A stretch of 64,000 nt of DNA, taken from positions 2,232,001 to 2,296,000 of the forward strand of contig NZ_CP031704.1 of NCBI RefSeq assembly GCF_003428335.1. Reading direction: 5' to 3'. Within the stretch, counting starts at the first letter, position 1. Every line of letters begins with the position of its first letter. The translations under genes were made by a program, and so were the position numbers. The notes under the pieces are model-generated. The model saw only the letters and a list, made by a program, of their open reading frames with translations, did no database searches and was not told where the DNA came from. Shown here in pieces: positions 16,715 through 25,742 of this stretch. The DNA is from Solimonas sp. K1W22B-7 (GTDB taxonomy: Bacteria; Pseudomonadota; Gammaproteobacteria; Nevskiales; Nevskiaceae).

Positions 16715-17650
16715 ATGGATGAGTTCGCCCTCATCCGCCGCTACTTCGCCAGGCTGACCCCGCACCGCGCCGACGTGGCGCTGGGTATCGGCGACGACTG
16801 CGCCCTGCTGCAGCCCACGCCGGGCCTGCAGCTGGCCGTCACCTCCGACACCCTGATCGCCGGCCGCCACTTTCCTGAAGCCACCGCGCCTGCCGACATC
16901 GGCTGGAAGGCGCTGGCGGTGAATCTCTCCGACCTCGCCGCGATGGGCGCCGAGCCGCGCTGGTTCACGCTGGCCCTGAGCCTGCCGTCGCCCGATGCGG
17001 CGTGGCTCGAAGGCTTCGCCGGCGGCCTGCGCGAGCTGGCGCAGATCAGCGGCATCGCCCTGGTCGGCGGCGATACCACGCGCGGTCCCCTGAGCATCAC
17101 CATCACCGCGATGGGCGAGGTCCCGCCGGGACAGGCCCTGCGCCGCGACGGCGCACGCCCCGGCGACCGCATCTGCGTCACCGGTACCCTGGGGGACGCC
17201 GCGCTGGCGTTGCGCCTGCTGGAGCGTCCCGGTTTGCCGCCACAACTGCGCCAGCGCCTCGACAGACCCACGCCGCGCCTGGCGGCGGGCCTGGGGCTAC
17301 GCGGGCTGGCTACGGCGGCCCTGGACCTTTCCGACGGCCTCGCGGGCGACCTGGGCCATATCCTGGCCGCCAGCGGCGTCGGTGCCGAGATCGACCTGAA
17401 GACCCTGCCGGCCTCTGCGCATTTCAACGGCCTGGCGCCCGTGGAACTGCGCAGCGAATTGCAGCTGCGCGGCGGTGACGACTACGAGTTGTGCGTCTGC
17501 CTGCCGCCGGAGGCAGTTGAGGAGGCGCGGCAGCGGCTGGATGTGCCGCTGACGGAGATCGGGCGGATCACGGCAGAGCCGGGACTGCGCAGCGTCGATA
17601 CGTCAGGCGACAAGCAGAACCAAGAAGCCTGCGGCTACCGCCACTTCTAG
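16715..17650 (+). CDS. thiL: Thiamine-monophosphate kinase
   Basis: 311 residues, PurM-like fold. It phosphorylates TMP to thiamine diphosphate with ATP. Landmarks: MDEFALIRRYF, GIGDDCALL (Mg/ATP aspartates), AVNLSDLAAMGAEP, LVGGDTTRGPLSITITAMGE, ALDLSDGLAGDLGHI and GGDDYELCVCLP. It starts 6 nt after nusB. Intrinsic termination is likely within the REP that follows. Confidence 0.96.
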   Translation: MDEFALIRRYFARLTPHRADVALGIGDDCALLQPTPGLQLAVTSDTLIAGRHFPEATAPADIGWKALAVNLSDLAAMGAEPRWFTLALSLPSPDAAWLEGFAGGLRELAQISGIALVGGDTTRGPLSITITAMGEVPPGQALRRDGARPGDRICVTGTLGDAALALRLLERPGLPPQLRQRLDRPTPRLAAGLGLRGLATAALDLSDGLAGDLGHILAASGVGAEIDLKTLPASAHFNGLAPVELRSELQLRGGDDYELCVCLPPEAVEEARQRLDVPLTEIGRITAEPGLRSVDTSGDKQNQEACGYRHF

Positions 17651-17660
17651 AATTGCGGGC

Positions 17661-17733
17661 CCGTGGGAGCGGCCTTGGCCGCGATTTTTTTCGGACCGTG
17701 TTCAACAGATCGCGGCCAAGGCCGCTCCCACGG
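17661..17733. repeat. REP-like inverted repeat, GTGGGAGCGGC subtype, with T-tract
   Basis: Perfect 25-bp arms (17661–17685 and 17709–17733) beginning CCGTGGGAGCGGCC. The left arm contains a nested GCGGCC/GGCCGC hairpin followed by ATTTTTTT, so for thiL transcripts it also works as an intrinsic terminator. It lies between convergent genes. Confidence 0.9.
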
Positions 17734-17745
17734 GGATCGCGCTCG

Positions 17746-18210
17746 CTAGTCGTTCAACACGTCCCGCGCTTCGACAAACTTCTGCATCCAGTACTTCTGC
17801 GCCACCGGTGCGACGATGACTTGCCGGCCGGAAGCTGGCGCATGCACCGCCTGACCGTCGCCCAGGTACACCGCGACGTGGTCGATGCTGCCGCCGGTGA
17901 AGCTGTAGAACAGCAGGTCGCCGGGCTCGGCGTCGTCGAGGTCGATGTCGTCGCCGATCCTGCTCTGCTCGCGCGAACTGCGCGGCAGCTTCACGCCGGA
18001 CTGGGCGAAGACGTACTGCACCAGGCCGCTGCAGTCGAAGCCGTCGGGATTGCTGCCGCCGTAGCGATAGGGCCGCCCGATCTGTCCCAGCGCATCGACC
18101 ACGATGCTCTGGCGCAGGCGTTCCACTTCCTCGCTGGAGCGGCTGCCGCCGCCGAAGGACAGGCAGCCGGACAGCAGCAGCGCGCAGGCGCAGGCGGCGA
18201 GGGCGCGCAT
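17746..18210 (-). CDS. NlpC/P60-family lipoprotein (peptidoglycan endopeptidase)
   Basis: 154 residues. It begins MRALAACACALLLSGC, a lipoprotein signal with lipobox LSGC. The NlpC/P60 domain follows: GRPYRYGGSNPDGFDCSGLVQYVF (nucleophile Cys), then IDHVAVYLGDGQAVHAPASG (catalytic His region). Such enzymes cut between D-Glu and meso-DAP in murein stem peptides. It is the last gene of the minus-strand pair; its ATG overlaps the stop of the GST-like gene (ATGA). Confidence 0.88.
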   Translation of the reverse strand: MRALAACACALLLSGCLSFGGGSRSSEEVERLRQSIVVDALGQIGRPYRYGGSNPDGFDCSGLVQYVFAQSGVKLPRSSREQSRIGDDIDLDDAEPGDLLFYSFTGGSIDHVAVYLGDGQAVHAPASGRQVIVAPVAQKYWMQKFVEARDVLND

Positions 18211-18818
18211 CAGGCTGGAGGCTGGGTCTTGACCATCGACGGCCGGCGCGCGAATTCGCCGAACCAGCGGTCCAGCGCCGCGAATTCCTTGCGCCATTCG
18301 AGATAGGGCATGCGGAAGTCGAGATAGGCCAGGCCGACGCCGGTGGTGATCTCGACGACGCTGGGCTTCTCGTCGAGCAGCAGGGTGTTGGCCTCGAGGT
18401 TGAGCAGTTCCAGGCTGCGCCGGATCGCCGCGAGCTGGCGGTCGAGGTAGGCGTGATAGACGATGCTCTCGGGGCGCCGCTTTTCCTGCACGGTGGCCAC
18501 CGCGGCGTCGATCACGCCCTGCGCGATCTTCTGGCGGCGGCGCGCGGTCCAGCGCTTGGTGCCGCGCGGCAGCGGCGCCAGGCCGTGGTACTTGGCGTCG
18601 AGGTATTCGATGATCAGGTCGGAGTCGGGCAGGGCTTCGCCCTTGTCGGTGATCAGCGTGGGGACGCGCGCCAGGGGATTGGCCGCCAGGAACTCCGGCG
18701 GCGGCGAGTTGGGTTCGGTCTCGATCTCCTCCACCTGTTCCGACAGGCGCAGTTCCTCGATCGCCACGCGCACCTTGCGCGAGTAAGGCGAGATCCTGGA
18801 GCAGTACAGCTTCATCAT
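18210..18818 (-). CDS. Glutathione S-transferase family protein
   Basis: 202 residues. The thioredoxin-like N-terminal domain (MMKLYCSRISPYSRKVRVAIEE, with the cis-Pro loop ARVPTLI and the glutathione-binding DSDLIIEYL) is followed by an all-helical C-terminal domain. SxxPYSRKV resembles YfcF/YibF and stringent-starvation-type GSTs. The substrate is not predictable. Translationally coupled to the NlpC/P60 gene; no functional link is apparent. Confidence 0.88.
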   Translation of the reverse strand: MMKLYCSRISPYSRKVRVAIEELRLSEQVEEIETEPNSPPPEFLAANPLARVPTLITDKGEALPDSDLIIEYLDAKYHGLAPLPRGTKRWTARRRQKIAQGVIDAAVATVQEKRRPESIVYHAYLDRQLAAIRRSLELLNLEANTLLLDEKPSVVEITTGVGLAYLDFRMPYLEWRKEFAALDRWFGEFARRPSMVKTQPPA

Positions 18819-18852
18819 CGTTCTTTTCCTGTGCTGCGAGCCTGGCCCGGAA

Positions 18853-18887
18853 ACGAAAAGGCCGCAGGGATTGTAGCCCCTGCGGCC
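18853..18887 (-). terminator. Intrinsic terminator after trxB (minus strand)
   Basis: Stem GGCCGCAGGG/CCCTGCGGCC (10 bp, 8-nt loop). Read on the minus strand it is followed by TTTTCGTTTC. It separates trxB from the GST gene. Confidence 0.8.
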
Positions 18888-18916
18888 GCTGTCGCCAGTC
18901 CTGCGTTTACGGGGGC

Positions 18917-20550
<1,634 letters not shown>

Positions 20551-20812
20551 GGGGGAATCTCTCAGCGGGTGGGGTTGCCGCAACGCCTGGGGGCGCCCGG
20601 TTTTGGGAACGACGGGATGCTAAGCATCGTCGCCCGATAGGTCAAAACATTTGTACAAATGCGGACGATAGCGAAACCTTATTGGATGACGCCACGCCCA
20701 AAAGTTCGTGAAAAATAGATGAAATCTGGCGAAACCAGTGAATATCAAGACATTTCTTAACCACGCTGTAACATGTTGCCAATAGATTACGGGTGACGTG
20801 TAATTCGGGCTT
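20551..20812. other. AT-richer divergent intergenic region, peroxiredoxin/phoB
   Basis: 262 nt without a gene. The part 20640–20812 is markedly AT-rich compared with the flanks and must hold promoters for both divergent genes. A half-site CTGTAAC (20766–20772) preceded 11 nt upstream by TCTTAAC is a weak candidate Pho box for phoB. I see no clear OxyR site. Confidence 0.5.
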
Positions 20813-21511
20813 ATGGCAATGCAAGGCAAACTGATTCTCGTTGTAGAAGACGAAGCAGCCATCCGGGAGATGGTCCGCTTCGCCCTCGGCCGTGCCGAGT
20901 TCCGCGTGACCGAAGCCGGCAACGCCCAGGAAGCCCGGCTGCGCATCGCCGACGAGCGCCCCGACCTGATCCTGATGGACTGGATGATGCCCGGCATCAC
21001 CGGCGTGGAACTGACCCGCGAACTGAAGGCCCAGCCCACCTCCAAGGATATACCGGTGATCATGGTCACCGCACGGGCCGAGGAAGAGGACAAGATCCGC
21101 GGCCTCAATGTCGGTTGTGACGACTACGTTTCCAAGCCTTTTTCGTTTCCCGAGCTGATCGCGCGCATCCAGGCGGTGCTGCGCCGCTCCATGCCGGGCG
21201 GCGTGGACGAGCGCCTGGCGGTCAACGGCCTGGAAGTGGATGCCGCCAGCCAGCGCGTCACCGCCAAGGGCCAGCCGGTGCGCCTCGGTCCTACCGAGTA
21301 CCGCCTGCTGCATTTCTTTGTCAGCCATCCCGAACGTGTCTATACGCGCGAGCAGGTGCTGGACCGCGTCTGGGGCCAGAACGTCTACGTCGAGGAGCGC
21401 ACGGTCGACGTGCATATCCGCCGCCTGCGCAAGGCGCTGGAACCCTTCGGCTTCGCCGACATGATCCAGACGGTACGTGGCACGGGCTACCGTTTCTCCG
21501 AGAAGTTCTGA
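20813..21511 (+). CDS. phoB: Phosphate regulon response regulator PhoB
   Basis: 232 residues. The receiver domain (about 5–122) carries E12/D13, phosphoacceptor D56 in LILMDWMMPG, T87 and K109 (YVSKPF). The OmpR-type winged helix (about 135–230) has GPTEYRLLHFF, REQVLDRVWG and VDVHIRRLRKAL. PhoB activates phosphate-starvation genes at Pho boxes, which are present at pstS (23087–23126). ATG at 20813 or 20819. phoR follows after 4 nt. Confidence 0.96.
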   Translation: MAMQGKLILVVEDEAAIREMVRFALGRAEFRVTEAGNAQEARLRIADERPDLILMDWMMPGITGVELTRELKAQPTSKDIPVIMVTARAEEEDKIRGLNVGCDDYVSKPFSFPELIARIQAVLRRSMPGGVDERLAVNGLEVDAASQRVTAKGQPVRLGPTEYRLLHFFVSHPERVYTREQVLDRVWGQNVYVEERTVDVHIRRLRKALEPFGFADMIQTVRGTGYRFSEKF

Positions 21512-21515
21512 GCCC

Positions 21516-22928
21516 ATGTCTGTCGGCCCGGAGGGTCCGCAGCCAAGCGTCAGGCCGCCCACTCCGCCGGCCAATCCCACGCTGCAACAGGCGCGCCTGG
21601 CCGAGACCTGGCGCCATGAGTTGCTCAAGCTGGCGGTCCTGGCCCTGGTCGGAGCGGCCCTGGGACGTCTGTTCGATCACGCCCTGGTCGCGGTCTGCTT
21701 CGTGCTGGCGAGCTTCCTGGCCTCGCACCTGCGCCACCTGGCGATCCTGCGCAGCTGGCTGGTAGCCCCCAAGGCGGTGGAACTGCCCGATGCCGGGGGC
21801 ATCTGGGGCGAAATCTACGACCTGCTGCTGGACCTGCAGCGCAAGAACCGCAAGAAGAAGCGGCGGCTGACGGCGATGCTGGCCGAGTTCCAGGCTTCCA
21901 CCGCCGCATTGCCGGACGGCGCGGTCGTGCTGGGTGCCCGCGGCGAGATCGCCTGGTTCAACCAGGCCGCGCAGACCCTGCTGGGCCTGCGCATGCCGCA
22001 GGACGTCGGCCTGCGCATTCCCAACCTGATCCGCCACCCCAGCTTCACCGAGTACTTCGGCAACGGCGATTTCGAGAGCGAGATCGAGGCGCCGTCGCCG
22101 GTCAACCGCGCCAAGACGCTGTCGCTGCGCATCATTCCCTACGGCAACAACCAGCGCCTGCTGATCGTGCGCGACGTTTCCGAACTGCGGCGCCTGGAAA
22201 CCGCGCGCCGCGACTTCGTCGCCAATGCCTCGCATGAACTGCGCACGCCGCTGACGGTGCTGCGCGGCTACCTGGAAATGATGGAGCCGGAGGCGCAGGG
22301 CAAGGGCGGCCTGGCCGACTGGCGCGGCCCCCTGCTGGAGATGCGCAACCAGGCGATACGCATGGAAGCCCTGGTCAACGACATGCTCAAGCTGGCGCGC
22401 CTGGAGGCCGACAGCTCGCACATGAAGGACGACCATCTCGATGTGCCCATGCTGCTGCAGCGCACACTGGACGAGGTCAGGGCACTGTCGCGTGGAAACC
22501 ACCGCTTCGAGGCGCAGATCCAGGCGGACCTGGGCCTGGTCGGCGGCGAGACCGAGCTGCTCAGCATCCTGGTCAACCTGCTGTCCAATGCCGTGCGCTA
22601 CACGCCGGCCGGCGGCGTGATCCGGGTGCGCTGGGAGGCGGCACCGGAGGGCGCGCGCTTCTCGGTGGCCGATACCGGCATCGGCATCAGCGAAAAGGAC
22701 CTGCCGCGCCTGACCGAACGCTTCTACCGGGTGGATGTCGGTCGCTCCCGCGCCAGCGGCGGCACTGGTCTGGGCCTGTCGATCGTCAAGCACGCGCTGG
22801 AGCGCTACGACGCCCGCCTGGAGATCGACAGCGAGGTGGGGGTGGGGAGTACCTTCATCTGCCATTTCCCGACCCACCGGGTGGAGCGCGTCCAGACCCG
22901 CGTGGACCTGGGCGCCAACGCCGCCTGA
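21516..22928 (+). CDS. phoR: Phosphate regulon sensor kinase PhoR
   Basis: 470 residues. A Pro-rich N-terminus (about 1–25) is followed by two close membrane helices (about 37–80), a coiled linker, a PAS domain (about 120–225: ALPDGAVVLGARGEIAWFNQAA), HisKA with phosphoacceptor H240 (ANASHELRTPLTVLRGYLE) and an intact HATPase (DTGIGISE; GGTGLGLSIVKHAL). As in E. coli it lacks a large periplasmic sensor; phosphate status is read through PstB/PhoU, encoded downstream. Start ATG at 21516; the upstream in-frame GTG overlaps phoB. Confidence 0.95.
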   Translation: MSVGPEGPQPSVRPPTPPANPTLQQARLAETWRHELLKLAVLALVGAALGRLFDHALVAVCFVLASFLASHLRHLAILRSWLVAPKAVELPDAGGIWGEIYDLLLDLQRKNRKKKRRLTAMLAEFQASTAALPDGAVVLGARGEIAWFNQAAQTLLGLRMPQDVGLRIPNLIRHPSFTEYFGNGDFESEIEAPSPVNRAKTLSLRIIPYGNNQRLLIVRDVSELRRLETARRDFVANASHELRTPLTVLRGYLEMMEPEAQGKGGLADWRGPLLEMRNQAIRMEALVNDMLKLARLEADSSHMKDDHLDVPMLLQRTLDEVRALSRGNHRFEAQIQADLGLVGGETELLSILVNLLSNAVRYTPAGGVIRVRWEAAPEGARFSVADTGIGISEKDLPRLTERFYRVDVGRSRASGGTGLGLSIVKHALERYDARLEIDSEVGVGSTFICHFPTHRVERVQTRVDLGANAA

Positions 22929-23086
22929 GCAGTCGGCCCACGGCTCGATCCCGCGCCCAGGGCTGTCATACAGGGCCTGGTAGCGCTCGTCCCGGAGCGG
23001 CAGGGCTGCCGTACTTGCCCCTGAGGCTCCGCCTGAATGGGCCAAACTGCGCTGAATTCCCCCTCATCGGCCCTCTTTTGGGGCGC

Positions 23087-23126
23087 TTGTAACATTTCTG
23101 TCATCTTTCGTTCACAAGCCTTTCAT
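23087..23126 (+). promoter_or_regulatory. Two tandem Pho boxes upstream of pstS
   Basis: Four 7-bp direct repeats with an exact 11-bp period: TTGTAAC (23087), CTGTCAT (23098), CGTTCAC (23109) and CTTTCAT (23120), each separated by 4 nt. The first two fit the PhoB consensus CTGTNAN-4-CTGTCAT well; the second pair is weaker. The array ends 55 nt before the pstS ATG, so PhoB would dimerise twice at the pstS promoter. The rest of the 253-nt phoR–pstS gap shows no gene. Confidence 0.88.
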
Positions 23127-23181
23127 CGGTGCCGGCCACACTCGCGACGTTTTTGAAGAAGCCCTTCTACCGAGGAAAGAG

Positions 23182-24141
23182 ATGAAACTGAAAGCGATTG
23201 TTGCCTCCCTGGGTCTTGCCGCCGGTCTGGCGACGACCGCCGCCTCCGCGGTTGATGCCGCCCTCCCGGACTACAAGTCCACCTCTGGCGTCACGGGCAA
23301 CTTTTCCAGCGTCGGTTCCGACACGCTGAACAACCTGATGACCTTGTGGGCCGAGGACTTCAAGCGTCTCTATCCCAGCGTCAACATCCAGATCCAGGGT
23401 GCGGGCTCGTCCACGGCGCCGCCGGCGCTGACCGAGGGCACCGCCAACTTCGGCCCGATGTCGCGCCAGATGAAGGACCAGGAAGTCCAGGCCTTCGAGC
23501 AGAAGTACGGCTACAAGCCCACCGCCATCGGCGTGGCCATCGACGCGCTCGCCGTGTTCGTCAACAAGGACAACCCGATCAAGGGCCTGTCGATCCCGCA
23601 GGTCGACGGCATCTTCTCCGCCACCCGCAAGTGCGGCGGCAAGGACGTCAAGCGCTGGGGCGACCTGGGCCTGACCGGTGACTGGAGCAGCAAGCCGGTC
23701 CAGCTCTACGGCCGCAACTCGGTGTCGGGCACCTACGGCTACTTCAAGGAGCACGCCCTGTGCAAGGGTGACTTCAAGAACAACGTCAACGAGCAGCCGG
23801 GTTCGGCCTCGGTGGTGCAGTCGGTTGCCACCGGCCTGAACGCCATCGGCTACTCGGGCATCGGCTACAAGACCTCCGGCGTGCGCGCCGTGCCGCTGTC
23901 GTCCAAGGACGGCGGCGAGCTCGAGGAAGCCACCGAGGAGAACGCCGTCTCCGGCAAGTACCCGCTGGCCCGCGTGCTCTACGTCTACGTCAACAAGGCG
24001 CCGAACAAGCCGCTGGCTCCGCTGGAGGCCGAGTTCCTCAAGATGGTGCTGTCCAAGAAGGGCCAGGCGGTCGTCGAGAAGGACGGCTACATCGCCCTGC
24101 CGGCGAAGATGGTCGAGAAGGAACTGGCCAAGCTGAAGTAA
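23182..24141 (+). CDS. pstS: Periplasmic phosphate-binding protein PstS
   Basis: 319 residues. Signal peptide [23 protein letters not shown], then an ABC-type phosphate binder with [23 protein letters not shown] (phosphate-contact loops), [15 protein letters not shown] and [11 protein letters not shown]. It delivers Pi to PstCAB in the inner membrane. [13 protein letters not shown] before the ATG. The gene is first in the pst run and directly downstream of the tandem Pho boxes. Confidence 0.96.
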   Translation: MKLKAIVASLGLAAGLATTAASAVDAALPDYKSTSGVTGNFSSVGSDTLNNLMTLWAEDFKRLYPSVNIQIQGAGSSTAPPALTEGTANFGPMSRQMKDQEVQAFEQKYGYKPTAIGVAIDALAVFVNKDNPIKGLSIPQVDGIFSATRKCGGKDVKRWGDLGLTGDWSSKPVQLYGRNSVSGTYGYFKEHALCKGDFKNNVNEQPGSASVVQSVATGLNAIGYSGIGYKTSGVRAVPLSSKDGGELEEATEENAVSGKYPLARVLYVYVNKAPNKPLAPLEAEFLKMVLSKKGQAVVEKDGYIALPAKMVEKELAKLK

Positions 24142-24149
24142 AGCTTTGT

Positions 24150-24178
24150 GCGGCGGACCCCGCCTCGGGGTCCGCCGC
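24150..24178 (+). terminator. Strong hairpin between pstS and porin gene
   Basis: Perfect 12-bp stem GCGGCGGACCCC/GGGGTCCGCCGC with a 5-nt loop, but no T-tract (AGGATTTCC follows). Most likely it stabilises the pstS mRNA 3' end and lowers downstream expression, as expected for an abundant binding protein. Confidence 0.6.
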
Positions 24179-24213
24179 AGGATTTCCGAAGTAAATTCAA
24201 CGGGAGAGTCATA

Positions 24214-25578
24214 GTGAACAAGCTGAAGTACGCGGCGCTGGCCGCATTCATCGGTGCAGTCGCCACGCCGGCGATGGCCGACAAGGCGGAAACCACCGGC
24301 GGCCTGAAGATCAAGACCGACGACGGCCGCTTCGAAATGGCGATCGGTGGTCGTATCCACTTCGATGCCTACATCTTCGACCAGGATGAGGACGCGCTCT
24401 TCGGCAGCAGCAGCTTCAACGGCAAGGGTGGCGCGGCGTTCCGTCGTACCTACCTGACCCTGACCGGCAAGGCCTACGGCTGGAAGTACAAGTTCGAAAA
24501 CGACTTCAGTGCGATGGGCGGCAGCACCACCTGCGATGCCGTCGCAGCGGTTCCGGCCACGCCGACCTGCTCGACGTCCAACACCGGCGCTTCGGGCTTC
24601 CGTGAGCTGTGGGTGTCCACCAACCTCGGCCCCGGCGAAATCGTCATCGGCCAGTTCAAGCCCTTCCGCGGCATGGAAGAGCTCACCAGCTCCAACGAGC
24701 TGACCATGATCGAGCGTCCGGTGACCAGCGCTTCCGGCATCTACGCCGGTCGCCAGTTCCTGATGGGCGTGGGCTACAAGGGCCTGATCGCCGACCAGTT
24801 CGGCTACGGCATCGACGTGATGAATCTCGGCGCCGCCAACTCGACCACCGAAGGCCTGTCCTACGGTGCTCGCGCCTACTGGTTCCCGATCAGCACCGCC
24901 ACCCAGACGATTCACGCCGGCCTGTCGTACAGCGTGGACTCCGAAGCGATCGGCTCGATCGACGCCGCCCGCCCGGCCTTCAACTACGCTGGCCGTCGCG
25001 GCCCGCAGATCCGTTTCGCCGAAGCCGGCCGCGCGTTCGCGGAAGCCGATCGCTATGGAGACCAGAGCACCTGGGCTGCGGAACTGGGCACCTCGTTCGG
25101 TCCGTTCACCGCCCAGGCCGAATACGCCAAGGGCAAGCTCGACGACGCCTTCGGCACCGCCGCGGCGCCGGAAGATGCCGATGTCACGGCCTACTATGTG
25201 CAGGCCAGCTGGATGATCACCGGCGAGTCCAAGCCGTACAAGAAGGATCGCGGTGCTTTCGGCAACCCGAAGCCCAACGGTGCCTACGGTGCCTGGGAAG
25301 CGACGGCTCGCTATGAAATGATGGAGAGCGACGACGAGTCCGGCACCAACACGCTGTGCCGCTTTGCCAGCAACGGCAGCGGCGGCGTGGTGATCCCGGG
25401 TGCTGCCGCCGGTGCGGACCAGTGCGAGCTGACCCAGCTCACCCTGGGCGCCAACTGGTACCTCAACCCGAACGTCCGCTTCATGTTGAACTACTACATG
25501 GCTGAGCTGGACCTGGGCGGCACCGCCGGCAAGGACGAGCCGGAAGCCTGGACCCTGCGCACGCAGTTCAGCTTCTAA
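24214..25578 (+). CDS. OprO/OprP-type phosphate-selective porin
   Basis: 454 residues from the GTG at 24214, preceded by GGGAGAG. Signal peptide MNKLKYAALAAFIGAVATPAMA. The mature protein alternates beta strands (FEMAIGGRIHFDAYIF, FRRTYLTLTGKAYGWKYKFEND, FRELWVSTNLGPGEIVIGQFKPFRGMEELTSSNE) and ends with the typical C-terminal strand LRTQFSF, with terminal Phe for BAM insertion. The family (Porin_O_P) forms 16-strand trimers; OprP/OprO import phosphate and polyphosphate. Its place inside the pst operon supports a phosphate role; specificity residues cannot be judged by eye. Confidence 0.9.
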   Translation: MNKLKYAALAAFIGAVATPAMADKAETTGGLKIKTDDGRFEMAIGGRIHFDAYIFDQDEDALFGSSSFNGKGGAAFRRTYLTLTGKAYGWKYKFENDFSAMGGSTTCDAVAAVPATPTCSTSNTGASGFRELWVSTNLGPGEIVIGQFKPFRGMEELTSSNELTMIERPVTSASGIYAGRQFLMGVGYKGLIADQFGYGIDVMNLGAANSTTEGLSYGARAYWFPISTATQTIHAGLSYSVDSEAIGSIDAARPAFNYAGRRGPQIRFAEAGRAFAEADRYGDQSTWAAELGTSFGPFTAQAEYAKGKLDDAFGTAAAPEDADVTAYYVQASWMITGESKPYKKDRGAFGNPKPNGAYGAWEATARYEMMESDDESGTNTLCRFASNGSGGVVIPGAAAGADQCELTQLTLGANWYLNPNVRFMLNYYMAELDLGGTAGKDEPEAWTLRTQFSF

Positions 25579-25604
25579 GCTTCAGTCTGCATCGTTTCGA
25601 AGGT

Positions 25605-25630
25605 CCCGGCGCGGGGTCACCCGCGCCGGG
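25605..25630 (+). terminator. Hairpin between porin gene and pstC
   Basis: Perfect 11-bp stem CCCGGCGCGGG/CCCGCGCCGGG with a GTCA loop, without a T-tract (CACTTTCCC follows). It may partly terminate, or protect the porin transcript, giving lower pstCAB expression. Confidence 0.55.
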
Positions 25631-25742
25631 CACTTTCCCAGAGGGCTGCTAGAATTCCGCAGCTTTCTGGAAAAGTGACGATTCCAACGTTTCTCCATCG
25701 CGGGCCCTGCGCCCGTGATTACCACCAGGCCTCGCCGATCCC

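Noticed and set aside
20755-20783. Pho box upstream of phoB
   Set aside because: TCTTAAC-4-CTGTAAC has 11-bp spacing but only a weak consensus match; not strong enough to list as a site.
22929-23086. Small gene between phoR and pstS
   Set aside because: Open frames here are short, lack a ribosome-binding site and show no family similarity.
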